Positions 55,645 to 64,000 of a DNA stretch of 64,000 nucleotides are shown in pieces. Every line of letters begins with the position of its first letter. Position 1 is the first letter of the stretch. Source of the DNA: Deltaproteobacteria bacterium IMCC39146 (GTDB taxonomy: Bacteria; Desulfobacterota; Desulfuromonadia; Desulfuromonadales; BM103). Where the stretch lies: NCBI GenBank assembly GCA_030005635.1, contig JARUHP010000020.1, positions 1-64,000 on the forward strand, written 5' to 3'. Under the pieces are notes generated by a model. It saw nothing but the letters and a program-made list of their open reading frames with translations. It searched no databases and had not been told where the DNA came from. Position numbers and translations under genes: made by a program.

Positions 55645-57120
55645 TCAAGGCGTCTGGATAGCTTTTGTAAGAACGGCATAATGTTCGTTTGTATAAATAG
55701 ACTTCCATGACTCTGATTCTTCCAGAGCCGCAACAAGGGCCGAGTCTTTTTCAAAAACAACCCATTCGACATCATATTGACTGAGTACTTTTTCACGATT
55801 GGAACTGGAAACGACGATTGTATTGTAATCTTTCAAGATTTTTTCACCGTACATGTCGGCCCGCCCGTCAATAAATACTTTTGGCGGTGGGGCCAGAGAA
55901 TAAAGCAAATATCCTCCGAGTGTATATTCATTGAACATTTTACCTTCTGGCAAGTTCTCATCGAGATAGTCTACTAATTGATTGAGATGCTTAGTTTTTA
56001 CGTCAATTAAATTTTCTGGAGTCAAGAAATTGAGTGAACGTTGGTCGATTGATCCGCAGATTAGTAGTGTCAAAGCAATGATAACGGTTGCTAGAGGGCC
56101 AGTTTTTGCTGACAGCTGTAATTGTTTGTTCTCGTACTGAATAGGGCTCCGTAACCGCTTGCCGAACTGGATGTCTATCATTCTGGCCATGAAAGGTGTC
56201 AGAGCCATGAGCATGATACTGATGTGACGTATATGGGTGAGTGCTGCGTTGAGGAAGAAAACAATGCAGAGGCGTTCTGTCCATGAGACGCGGCTTTTGG
56301 CAAGAGAAACCAGAATAACTAGTGAGATCAGATAGAAGCGGAAGTACCACATGTCTTGCAGGTCGGGCGCTTTCCATTCACTGATCAGCGTCGAGAAGAC
56401 CCCACTTGAGACTTGAAACGGGAATAACAACAGCTCGTAACCAAAAGGGTTGATGCCGACGGCCAATATGCTGGCAAGCAGGGCAAGCACAGCTGTTTTC
56501 TGTTCTTGCAGAATCTTTGTGAAAGATAATTTGTCGGCCAGGCGAACTTCCATGGCGGCCCCTAGGAGGAAAATCCCTTGCATGACAAGCCCCAGTATGA
56601 ATCCTCCATGAAGATTCGTCCAGATCACCATGACCACTGGCAGCCAATAAAGGCGCTTCCCGCCATTCATGAGTATAGACAGGGTGATTACCATGAATAA
56701 CCAGGTGAACAGATGTGGTCGTGCGGCCATATGGCCGCGGCTGAAGGCCAATGCCAGACTCACGCAGCCAAAGGAGACCCACTGATTAGCATGCTTTTCG
56801 GTAATCTTGAACAATAACCAGAAGGCGAGTGAAGTAATCAACAGAAAGAAGCAGAGAAGACCTTCAAGCCCGGCAAGTTTATAGACGCCTGCCATGATGA
56901 TTTCAGAGAGCCACTCGTGAGCGGTCCAGGGCGTGCCGAAGGCGGTATGGGAAAAAATATCGCTATCGATCAGACTCTGCTGCTCCAGCATGACGGTGCC
57001 GACCTTGATATGCCAGAAGGAGTCACCATCTCTTAGAAGCCCGTCACTTGTCGTCGTGATGGAAATCAGAAAGATGACCAGACAAAAAATGCCTGCAAAG
57101 TCAGGGAGATATTTGGACAT
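55645..57120 (-). CDS. Multi-pass membrane protein, GT-C-like
   Basis: 491 residues, about eleven membrane segments. The first loop has LLRDGDSFWHIKVG with Asp-x-Asp-like residues, and the sequence FSHTAFGTPWTAHEWLSEI recurs in uncharacterised bacterial membrane proteins with GT-C topology. A soluble C-terminal region (after about 385) contains FIDGRADMYGE. No precise product named. On the same strand as the GT2 and GtrA genes upstream and the YfhO-like gene downstream, likely one operon. Confidence 0.72.
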   Translation of the reverse strand: MSKYLPDFAGIFCLVIFLISITTTSDGLLRDGDSFWHIKVGTVMLEQQSLIDSDIFSHTAFGTPWTAHEWLSEIIMAGVYKLAGLEGLLCFFLLITSLAFWLLFKITEKHANQWVSFGCVSLALAFSRGHMAARPHLFTWLFMVITLSILMNGGKRLYWLPVVMVIWTNLHGGFILGLVMQGIFLLGAAMEVRLADKLSFTKILQEQKTAVLALLASILAVGINPFGYELLLFPFQVSSGVFSTLISEWKAPDLQDMWYFRFYLISLVILVSLAKSRVSWTERLCIVFFLNAALTHIRHISIMLMALTPFMARMIDIQFGKRLRSPIQYENKQLQLSAKTGPLATVIIALTLLICGSIDQRSLNFLTPENLIDVKTKHLNQLVDYLDENLPEGKMFNEYTLGGYLLYSLAPPPKVFIDGRADMYGEKILKDYNTIVVSSSNREKVLSQYDVEWVVFEKDSALVAALEESESWKSIYTNEHYAVLTKAIQTP

Positions 57121-57192
57121 GGTCAGTTCCCATGGGCAGCGTTAACATTAAAATTTAGGAGCAAAAGCATGGTTGATTATGCAGGCGTTCAG

Positions 57193-58149
57193 TTAATCAG
57201 ATTCATCATGAGATGTTGACGGGTTGAAACTGTTTACGAAATAGAGTGGACGATGTTTGGTTTCGTTGAACATACGTCCAAGATATTCTCCGATCACACC
57301 AAGGCTCATCAATTGTACTCCCCCTAGAAAGAGGACAACGACCATGAGGGTAGGGTAGCCTTGTACCGGCTCTCCGAAGGCTAAGGTTTTATAGATAACA
57401 AACAACGCGTATGTGAAGGCGCCGATTGAAGTCATTAAGCCAAGGTAGCTGGCAATCTTTAAGGGGTTGATGGTGAACGAGGTAATCCCTTCGATGGCAA
57501 AGTTCCAGAGATGCCAGTAGTTCCACTTGGTGCTGCCAGCGAAACGTGGGTCGCGACGATAGTTGACGGCAATCTGCGGATAACCAATCCAGGCAAACAG
57601 GCCTTTCATGAAGCGGTGTGTTTCGCGGAGTTGTTTGAGTGCCTCTACTGCTCGGCGACTCAGCAGGCGATAGTCGCCTGTGTCCTCAGGAATCTTGACT
57701 CGACTGACGCCTTGGATAAACCGGTAAAAGAGTTTCGCTGTTGCCTTTTTTATAAATGTTTCGCCGTCTCGGGCGGTTCGTCGCGCATAGACAACATCGT
57801 AACCTTCCTGCCATTTCTCGATGAATTTTGGAATTAGTTCCGGTGGGTCCTGCAGATCCGCATCGATCACGACAACAGCTTCACCGCGGGCATGATCTAG
57901 CCCTGCCGACAGGGCAATCTCTTTGCCGAAGTTGCGGCTCAGGTCGATGATCCACACGCGAGGGTCTTTGAAATCATTTAAAACCTCGAGCGTCCGATCA
58001 CTGCTGCCGTCATTGACGTAAAGTATTTCGCAGGCGCCTTCAACCTTTTCCAGAACGGAAGTGAGGCGTTTGTGAAACTCAGGTAAAACTTCTTCTTCAT
58101 TGTAGGCGGGAACGACAATAGACAGGATGATTCCATCATTGTTTGACAA
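57193..58149 (-). CDS. GT2 polyprenyl-phosphate sugar synthase (DPMS/GtrB type)
   Basis: 318 residues. GT-A domain: SIVVPAYNEEEVL, VNDGSSDRT, DADLQDPPELIP with the DxD, and DTGDYRLLSRRAV. Two C-terminal membrane helices (about 235-260, 270-295). Attaches mannose or glucose to undecaprenyl phosphate at the inner face. Overlaps the GtrA-like gene by 14 bp. Could feed the PIG-V-like, TMTC-like and other GT-C enzymes of this region. Confidence 0.93.
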   Translation of the reverse strand: MSNNDGIILSIVVPAYNEEEVLPEFHKRLTSVLEKVEGACEILYVNDGSSDRTLEVLNDFKDPRVWIIDLSRNFGKEIALSAGLDHARGEAVVVIDADLQDPPELIPKFIEKWQEGYDVVYARRTARDGETFIKKATAKLFYRFIQGVSRVKIPEDTGDYRLLSRRAVEALKQLRETHRFMKGLFAWIGYPQIAVNYRRDPRFAGSTKWNYWHLWNFAIEGITSFTINPLKIASYLGLMTSIGAFTYALFVIYKTLAFGEPVQGYPTLMVVVLFLGGVQLMSLGVIGEYLGRMFNETKHRPLYFVNSFNPSTSHDESD

Positions 58150-58525
58150 GGTGTTCCTCCCTGAAAGTCCAGAAACGATTACATAGAAAATTCCAGATCA
58201 GCACTATGGCCGTAGCTATCGCCTGGCTGACGAGATAATGCAGCCACTGGGTCATAATATACATGATCGAAATGTTCAGAACGAGCCCGATTATAGCGAT
58301 GGTGAAAAACTTGGGGAAACTCTTCAGATGTCTGGTCCCGCTTTTGAATGTGACATGGTAGTTGAGCAGGTAATTAATGATGGCACCGACAAGAAATCCG
58401 GCCATTGACCCTGTAACAGGGCCAGTTGAGAGGATCTGTACAGAAATAATGAGAACGGCAAAGTGGCCAGCTGTACCGATGGCCCCGATAACCGAAAAAG
58501 AAATAAACTGCCTGAAAATCTTCAC
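58136..58525 (-). CDS. GtrA-like flippase
   Basis: 129 residues with four membrane helices. FSVIGAIGTAGHF at the start and NRFWTFRE at the end are typical of GtrA-like proteins, thought to flip polyprenyl-linked sugars. GTG 58525 is chosen (AGGAG six bases upstream), which gives the usual length; the frame runs 31 codons further up with no membrane character. Overlaps the GT2 gene. Confidence 0.88.
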   Translation of the reverse strand: MKIFRQFISFSVIGAIGTAGHFAVLIISVQILSTGPVTGSMAGFLVGAIINYLLNYHVTFKSGTRHLKSFPKFFTIAIIGLVLNISIMYIMTQWLHYLVSQAIATAIVLIWNFLCNRFWTFREEHLVKQ

Positions 58526-58801
58526 GGGGCTCCTCTCCTGGCAGTCAGCGCATTGGTGCTCCGGTGGTCTGCTAGCCTGTGATCTTCTGCCTTGGGAAGT
58601 ATAACTGTCTGATATCACATTTCAAAGGAAAGATTATTTCTTTGTATACACCTCCGCTTCAGGATGAATCGTCTTTCCAGACGAACCAATAAAGCAGCAG
58701 ATGGTCGAGAGTGTTGCCAGACTGGTCTTTCGCGTTCGCCACATTGCGGTCATTATTGCAGGAGGGCTCTCCTTAGAGTCAAACAAATCAAACGACTCAA
58801 A

Positions 58802-58843
58802 CAGAAAAACACGGAGCGCATCTATCTGCTCCGTGTTTTTCTG
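58802..58843. terminator. Bidirectional terminator between GtrA and thrC
   Basis: AGAAAAACACGGAGC pairs with GCTCCGTGTTTTTCT, a 15-bp perfect stem with T-runs on both strands; it lies just after the thrC stop. Confidence 0.85.
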
Positions 58844-58863
58844 TCAGTCAATGTCCATTATTT

Positions 58864-60255
58864 CTAAGTTAATGCATTTTGGGCCAGATAGGATTTGACC
58901 GTATCGGTCTTGGCTGCAATGATCTCGCATCGTTTCTCACGGCTTTCGAGGCCATCCAGACATGCCGGTCGTTCCGGGTTTTTGCCAATCGCCTGATGCA
59001 CGGCATCTGGGAATTTGGCCGGATGTGCTGTTGCCAGACAGATGACGGGGCACTCTCCACCAGAAAGATCCTTGCCGGCTTTAACCCCGGTTGCTGTGTG
59101 TGGATCGAGGACGTAACCGGTGGTTTCGTGAAATTTCTTGATTGTTTCCAGGGTCTGCTCGTTGTCTACTGATGCAGCGATGAAAATTTCGTTGATCTCT
59201 GCAATCTGCTCGGTGGTAAAGGAGAGCTTGCCTGTCGAAGAAAACTGCGTCATGGCTGCTGTTAGCTTTGTTGAGTCCTCTTTAAGCAGGTAGAAGAGGT
59301 AGCGCTCCAGGTTGCTCGCATTCTGGATGTCCATCGATGGAGAGTGAGTCGGGTGGACGGCCCCAATCGAATAGTCACCATCGTTGACGAAACGCGAGAG
59401 GATATTGTTGGCGTTGGTCGCAAGCACCAGTTTTTCTATGGGCAGCCCCATCCGCTTGGCAATGTAGCCTGCAAAGATATCACCGAAGTTACCGGTGGGA
59501 ATCGAGAAGCAGACCTTCTGTGAGCCGGTTTGCTTGCGCACCTGACCCCAGGCGTAGAAGTAATAAACCACCTGGGCGAGCACCCGTGCCCAGTTAATCG
59601 AATTCACTGCACCGAGCGCGTACTTCTTTTTGAAATCAAGGTCGCCGAAAGTCTCTTTAACAATCTGCTGACCATCATCAAACGTTCCCTCGATAGCAAG
59701 GTTGAAGACGTTTGCGTCGGTGACCGTGGTCATCTGCAGTTCCTGCACAGGCGAAACCTTCTTGCTCGGATGCAGGATGAAGATATTGATATTCTTTTTA
59801 CCACGTACCCCATAGATGGCTGCACTGCCCGTGTCGCCAGAAGTCGCTCCGAGAATGTTCATGTGCTCACCGGATTCTGCAAGCAGGTACTCAAAGAGGT
59901 TGCCGAGAAACTGCAGGGCAACGTCTTTGAAGGCGAGGGTGGGGCCGTGGAAGAGTTCCAGGATAAAAACGCCATCCTTGTGGATGACCGGGGTAATGTC
60001 CGGATGTGTAAAGCTTGTATAAGAGCGGTCGATCATGCTTTTCAAGTCTGCGGCTGGAATGTCTTCTATGAAGTAGCTCATGACCTGGAATGCAAGCTCA
60101 GGATAGGCGAGCTTCGACAGGGCATCAAGATCGCCAGGGGTCAGTTGCGGGATAGACTCCGGCAGCAGTAAGCCGCCGTCTTCGGCCAAGCCCATCATGA
60201 CGGCCTGTTTGAAAGGGATTTCCCTGATCTGACCACGAGTACTTTGATATTTCAT
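58864..60255 (-). CDS. thrC: Threonine synthase
   Basis: 463 residues. PLP enzyme that makes threonine from O-phosphohomoserine. Marks: MKYQSTRG start, LAEDGGLL, the PLP lysine in GPTLAFKDVALQ, GATSGDTGSAA, and SIPTGNFGDIFAGY. The length and start fit the long (yeast/E. coli-like) class. No other thr genes near. Ends before a shared terminator. Confidence 0.96.
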   Translation of the reverse strand: MKYQSTRGQIREIPFKQAVMMGLAEDGGLLLPESIPQLTPGDLDALSKLAYPELAFQVMSYFIEDIPAADLKSMIDRSYTSFTHPDITPVIHKDGVFILELFHGPTLAFKDVALQFLGNLFEYLLAESGEHMNILGATSGDTGSAAIYGVRGKKNINIFILHPSKKVSPVQELQMTTVTDANVFNLAIEGTFDDGQQIVKETFGDLDFKKKYALGAVNSINWARVLAQVVYYFYAWGQVRKQTGSQKVCFSIPTGNFGDIFAGYIAKRMGLPIEKLVLATNANNILSRFVNDGDYSIGAVHPTHSPSMDIQNASNLERYLFYLLKEDSTKLTAAMTQFSSTGKLSFTTEQIAEINEIFIAASVDNEQTLETIKKFHETTGYVLDPHTATGVKAGKDLSGGECPVICLATAHPAKFPDAVHQAIGKNPERPACLDGLESREKRCEIIAAKTDTVKSYLAQNALT

Positions 60256-60355
60256 TATCTCTTGTCCTTTATGTACGTGTTGTGGCCGGGCATTCTAGCA
60301 GGAGTTCCCTGTTCAGAAAAGAGGAAACGGGACGAAAAGCGAGGGATGAGGAAAG

Positions 60356-60477
60356 CGGTTCGAGGTACGAGGCACGCGAAAGTCAAAATCAAAAGCAAAA
60401 GCTAAACAAAATAAGAGGGCAGCCGATATGGGCTGCCCTCTAAGGTTTTCTCGTTCCGCGTTACTCGTTCCGCGTCC
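60356..60477. repeat. 7-bp-phased repeats around the maeB terminator
   Basis: CGGTTCG, AGGTACG, AGGCACG (60356-60376) step in seven bases; CTCGTTC, CGCGTTA, CTCGTTC, CGCGTCC (60450-60477) form a 14-bp unit repeated twice, again phased by seven. The maeB terminator lies between. Confidence 0.65.
60413..60442 (-). terminator. maeB terminator
   Basis: AGAGGGCAGCC, loop GATAT, GGGCTGCCCTCT; on the minus strand it is followed by TTATTTTGTTT. Confidence 0.75.
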
Positions 60478-60483
60478 CGTTGT

Positions 60484-62751
60484 TTATTTGTTATTGCTCG
60501 CATATTCCTGAGCATCAACGACTGCGACGGCGGCCATGTTGATGATATCAGCAACAGCATCGCCGCGCTGTAGCACGTGAACCGGCTTATTCATGCCCAT
60601 GAGAATGGGACCAATCTGCTCGGCACCGCCAAGCTTGTGAAGCAGCTTGTAAGCGATGTTGCCGGATTGCAGGTCGGGGAAGATGAAGACATTGGCGTCG
60701 CCTTTGAGCTTTGAAAAAGGGTATTGCTTCTCGACCAGATCAGGGTCGAGGGCAACGTTGGCCTGCATTTCACCTTCGACAATAAGGTCGGGAGCCTGTG
60801 CTTTGACCATTGCTGTTGCACGCTTTACTTTAATGGTCAGAGGGTGTGCTGCGCTGCCGAAGTTTGAGAAGGAGAGCATGGCGACCTTTGGCTCGAAATC
60901 AAACTGCTTGGCTTTCTGGGCTGTCAGGATTGCTGTCTCTGCCAATTCTTCAGCTGTTGGCTCAATGGCGACCGTGGTGTCGGCAAAGAAGGTCGCTTCC
61001 TTCTTGGTGACCATCATGTACATGCCGTGGACCTTGGAGAGACCTTCACGCTTGCCGATAACTTCGAGGGCAGGGCGGATCGTCTCAGGGTAATGGTGGT
61101 TGATACCCGATAGGAGCGAGTCCGCGTCACCTTTCAGGACCATCATCGAACCAAAGTGGTTGCGGCTCTTGCGCATGATGCGCTTTGCTTCAGCCTGAGT
61201 GATCCCTTTCCGCTGACGCATGGTGTAAAATTCTTCGGTGTATTCTTTGACCTTTTCACTCTTGCTCTGATCGATAATGGTGATCCCGGTCATGTCGATG
61301 TTTGCAGCGGCTGCATTGGTTTTGATCTCTTCTTCGTCTCCGAGCAAAATTGGCTTGGCAATCCCTTCGTCAACAAGGATCTGAGCTGCACGTAGAATCT
61401 TCTCTTCTTCACCCTCAGGGAAAACGATGCGCTTGGGACAGTTCTTAGCCTTGTTAATCAAGGTTCGCATAATCTGTTTGGAGCGGCCCTGCAGAGCTTC
61501 CAGGCTCTCCCTGTAAGCATCCATGTTTTCGATGGGTCGACGGGCAACGCCGGAATCCATGGCGGCCTGGGCTACAGCGGGAGCAACGTGCAACAAGACG
61601 CGCGGATCAAACGGTTTCGGGATGATGTACTCGCGGCCAAATTTGATCTCTTCACCGGCGTAAGCTTTACGCACCGAATCAGGAACGTCCTCTTTGGCCA
61701 GATCGGCAAGGGCCTTAACGCAAGCCAGCTTCATCTCGTCATTGATTGCACTGGCGTGAGTATCGAGTGCGCCGCGGAACAAGAAAGGGAAGCAGAGTAC
61801 GTTATTGACCTGGTTGTTGTAATCAGATCGGCCGGTGCCGATGATAACATCGTCACGAACAGCTTTGGCTTCCGGTGGAGTGATCTCCGGGTCGGGGTTG
61901 GCCATGGCGAAGACGATCGGGTCTTTGGCCATTGACTTGAGCATATCCTGGGTGAGAGCGCCTTGGGCAGAGACACCAAAGAAAATGTCGGCATCCACCA
62001 TGGCATCTTCCAGGGTGCGGGCGTCGGTCACCGCGGCCAGACGTTCCTTGTAAGGATTCATTCCTTCGGTACGCCCTTTGTAAATGACGCCCTTGGTGTC
62101 GCAAAGAATGACATTGTTTTTATCGATGCCCATTGTGACGGCGAGATTGGCGCAGGCAATGCCGGCAGCACCTGCACCATTGACAACAATCTTGCATTTT
62201 TCGATCTGCTTGCCGACGATTTCAACAGCGTTGAGCATGCCGGCAGCAGAGATAATGGCAGTGCCGTGCTGATCATCGTGGAAAACAGGAATATTCATGA
62301 TCTTCTTGAGCTCTTCTTCGATATAGAAACACTCGGGGCCCTTGATGTCTTCAAGGTTGATGCCGCCAAAGGTTGGCTCAAGCAACTTAACTGTGCGGAT
62401 TATTTCGTCGGAGTCCTTGGTGTTGAGTTCGATATCGAAAACATCAACATCTGCGAAGCTCTTGAAGAGGACGCCTTTGCCCTCCATGACTGGCTTGCCA
62501 GCCAGCGCACCTATATCACCAAGACCGAGAACGGCTGTGCCATTTGAGACGACAGCGACCAGGTTCCCTTTTGCGGTATATTTGTAAGCATCATCAGGAT
62601 TTTTTTCAATTTCAAGACAAGGCTCAGCAACGCCAGGACTGTAAGCCAGTGCGAGATCCCTGCTCGTAGCACACGGCTTTGTCGTGATAACTTCAATTTT
62701 GCCTTTGCGACCCATTGAGTGATAATCAAGCGCTTCTTGTCTTTTTGACAT
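60484..62751 (-). CDS. maeB: NADP-dependent malic enzyme with phosphotransacetylase-like domain
   Basis: 755 residues, the usual length of the MaeB fusion. Residues 1-430: malic enzyme ([47 protein letters not shown]) that turns malate into pyruvate and CO2. Residues 430-755: phosphate acetyl/butyryltransferase-like domain ([24 protein letters not shown]), thought to be regulatory. ATG 62751 chosen for its AAGGAGG eight bases upstream. A minus-strand promoter is at 62841-62870. Confidence 0.96.
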   Translation of the reverse strand: MSKRQEALDYHSMGRKGKIEVITTKPCATSRDLALAYSPGVAEPCLEIEKNPDDAYKYTAKGNLVAVVSNGTAVLGLGDIGALAGKPVMEGKGVLFKSFADVDVFDIELNTKDSDEIIRTVKLLEPTFGGINLEDIKGPECFYIEEELKKIMNIPVFHDDQHGTAIISAAGMLNAVEIVGKQIEKCKIVVNGAGAAGIACANLAVTMGIDKNNVILCDTKGVIYKGRTEGMNPYKERLAAVTDARTLEDAMVDADIFFGVSAQGALTQDMLKSMAKDPIVFAMANPDPEITPPEAKAVRDDVIIGTGRSDYNNQVNNVLCFPFLFRGALDTHASAINDEMKLACVKALADLAKEDVPDSVRKAYAGEEIKFGREYIIPKPFDPRVLLHVAPAVAQAAMDSGVARRPIENMDAYRESLEALQGRSKQIMRTLINKAKNCPKRIVFPEGEEEKILRAAQILVDEGIAKPILLGDEEEIKTNAAAANIDMTGITIIDQSKSEKVKEYTEEFYTMRQRKGITQAEAKRIMRKSRNHFGSMMVLKGDADSLLSGINHHYPETIRPALEVIGKREGLSKVHGMYMMVTKKEATFFADTTVAIEPTAEELAETAILTAQKAKQFDFEPKVAMLSFSNFGSAAHPLTIKVKRATAMVKAQAPDLIVEGEMQANVALDPDLVEKQYPFSKLKGDANVFIFPDLQSGNIAYKLLHKLGGAEQIGPILMGMNKPVHVLQRGDAVADIINMAAVAVVDAQEYASNNK

Positions 62752-62840
62752 TCGTTGTGTCCTCCTTGGCTTGTTGCCTTGCAATCAATTTGATAGTGTT
62801 TTTTTGTTTCGGTAAACTTTTTTAGCAATAATAAAAAGTC

Positions 62841-62870
62841 TAGATAAAGCTCATGGCTCTCTTTTGTCAA
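62841..62870 (-). promoter_or_regulatory. Possible maeB promoter
   Basis: On the minus strand: TTGACA (62870-62865), 18-bp spacer, TATCTA (62846-62841). The -35 is perfect, the -10 weak. The rest of the gap to 63153 holds no gene; a TTGACA at 63011 on the + strand lacks a convincing -10. Confidence 0.5.
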
Positions 62871-63153
62871 GATAAAACGGTATTTTAAAGTCTGATTCTG
62901 TGCTTATAAAGCAATGCTGATGTCAATATTTATCCTTTTGGGGAATACGATGCAACGTCATATAAAATATCGCTTTTCCAAATGTCGTCAAGCCTCTTTG
63001 CTACGAAACTTTGACAATGTAACATGATTTTATGGCTAAAATTGGCCACCACGGGCTGTTATTCCACGTTTTTAGGCCATCTGTTTGACAGAACGCTTTT
63101 CAGGCGTTAGTCGTTATAGCTGTAACCTAAACTTAAATATATAGGGTGTTTTG

Positions 63154-63666
63154 ATGAAAACAGATGCGAATTCCCCTATTAGAATAGGGGTCATCTCCGA
63201 CACACATCTTCCTGACTCGGCAGATGCCTATGATTTCCTGCACACACTGATAGAAGACGTTCTTGCGCCGGTCGACATAATCCTTCATGCCGGAGACCTG
63301 GTAGCTCCCAATCTGCTTGATGCCTTCTATGAATATCCTTTCCATGCGGTTCGTGGCAATATGGATCCTGCGACCCAAGGGCTACCGCACAAGAAAGTGA
63401 TTCAAGTTGGCGGGTTTACAATTGGTTTGATCCATGGCTGGGGGCCCGTGGGCGGATTGGAGGACCGGGTGCATGATGAGTTTTCTGGAGTTTCACTAGA
63501 TTGCCTGGTCTATGGTCATAGTCATCAACCGGCGTGTCATCATCACGATGGCGTGCTGTTTTTTAACCCTGGTAGCGCAACGGACAGACGTAGCATGGAC
63601 TATCACTCTGTCGGCCTGTTGGAAGTTGATGACGATATACATGGAACGATCATTCGTTTGGATTAG
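63154..63666 (+). CDS. YfcE/MJ0936-type metallophosphoesterase
   Basis: 170 residues. Calcineurin-like phosphodiesterase core: GVISDTHLPD, LHAGDLV, VRGNMD, HGWGP and VYGHSHQPAC, all metal ligands present; ends NPGSATDRR. Members hydrolyse phosphodiesters of unknown natural substrate. ATG 63154 chosen (TTG 63151 adjacent). Starts 13 bp before the HIT gene. Confidence 0.9.
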   Translation: MKTDANSPIRIGVISDTHLPDSADAYDFLHTLIEDVLAPVDIILHAGDLVAPNLLDAFYEYPFHAVRGNMDPATQGLPHKKVIQVGGFTIGLIHGWGPVGGLEDRVHDEFSGVSLDCLVYGHSHQPACHHHDGVLFFNPGSATDRRSMDYHSVGLLEVDDDIHGTIIRLD

Positions 63667-63679
63667 CCAAGGAGACAGT

Positions 63680-64000
63680 ATGGATCAATTGTGGGCGCCT
63701 TGGCGTCTTGAGTATATTCAGGGCCCCGAAGAAGGGGCTTGCATCTTCTGCGTTAATGATGAGTCTATTGCAGACTCGGAGCGCCTTATCCTGGTGCGTC
63801 GCAAGTTCTGCTATGTCATGATGAACCGTTATCCTTATTCAAACGGACACTTGATGATTTCTCCGTGCAGACACCTTGGCGATATGGCTGCTCTGGAGGA
63901 GGGCGAAGTCCTTGACATCCACCAACTGTTAATTGACAGCCAAGCTGCCCTGAGAATGGGGTGTGGCGCCCAGGGCTTTAATGTTGGCTGGAACCTTGGC
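63680..64000 (+). CDS. HIT-family nucleotide hydrolase/phosphorylase (cut by window edge)
   Basis: 107 codons visible to the edge. MDQLWAPWRLEYI and CIFC at the start (zinc pair side), then VMMNRYPYSNGHLMISP, the beta-strand motif of AP4A phosphorylase-like HIT proteins. The His-triad itself lies past the edge. GGAGA upstream of ATG. Pairs with the phosphoesterase gene. Confidence 0.9.
   Translation, partial: MDQLWAPWRLEYIQGPEEGACIFCVNDESIADSERLILVRRKFCYVMMNRYPYSNGHLMISPCRHLGDMAALEEGEVLDIHQLLIDSQAALRMGCGAQGFNVGWNLG

Noticed and set aside
63011-63040. TTGACA as a promoter for the phosphoesterase
   Set aside because: No acceptable -10 at 16-18 bp spacing.

Overview
The window looks like a chromosomal segment of a Desulfuromonadales-type bacterium (former Deltaproteobacteria; Geobacter/Desulfuromonas/Geopsychrobacter relatives). 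The support is the leuS-lptE-holA-rpsT-murJ neighbourhood, a receptor-less chemosensory cluster rich in stand-alone receiver proteins, a full Tad pilus locus, glnB-glnA, a GEMM-type cyclic-dinucleotide riboswitch, and intergenic DNA packed with small repeats. Genus assignment is inference; no rRNA or tRNA gene was seen.

Layout. 1-5900: the end of an IS3-family element, an unusual zinc-site protein (possibly LciB/C-like), then a promoter and GEMM-I riboswitch driving two exported proteins (one a Ser-hydrolase with a YfaP-like tail), followed by a repeat-rich block carrying a GxxExxY PD-(D/E)XK-type protein and a small coiled-coil protein, each bracketed by CCGCAGAT palindromic repeats. 5900-10000: sugar-nucleotide genes (phosphomannomutase, UDP-glucuronate 4-epimerase) and der. 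10400-23600: a chemosensory cluster on the + strand (DUF4388-REC protein, CheY, CheA, ExeA-like ATPase, two CheW, three further receiver proteins, HEAT-repeat protein, CheR, CheB, GAF protein) without a methyl-accepting receptor. 23600-32000: housekeeping genes (infA, leuS, lptE, holA, rpsT, murJ, ogt, a periplasmic/lipoprotein aminopeptidase). 32500-36900: ADP-ribosylglycohydrolase coupled to an LTA-synthase-like enzyme, a PIG-V-like glycosyltransferase and an SH3 protein. 36960-53520: Tad/Flp pilus locus on the minus strand (two tandem Flp pilins, TadV, RcpC, RcpA, small lipoprotein, TadZ, TadA, TadB, TadC, TadD, TMTC-like protein), with glnB-glnA inserted on the opposite strand before TadG and TadE. 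53800-58530: membrane glycosyltransferase-type genes plus a polyprenyl-phosphate sugar synthase and GtrA. 58860-64000: thrC, maeB, a metallophosphoesterase and the start of a HIT protein.

Five classes of intergenic repeat recur: (A) palindromes with CCGCAGAT/ATCTGCGG ends (seven copies or halves), (B) a MITE-like element of about 167 bp with CTAGCAGCCTGTCGGAC ends (two complete, two deleted copies), (C) CACAGAG/GCAAAG-type arms, (D) GGGGACA/TGTCCCC hairpins, and (E) 7-bp tandem repeats of different sequence at five gene borders. The most unusual unit is the modular repeat-GxxExxY-repeat-coiled-coil-repeat block at 4557-5797. All functional statements are from reading the sequence and recalled family motifs; no database search was run.
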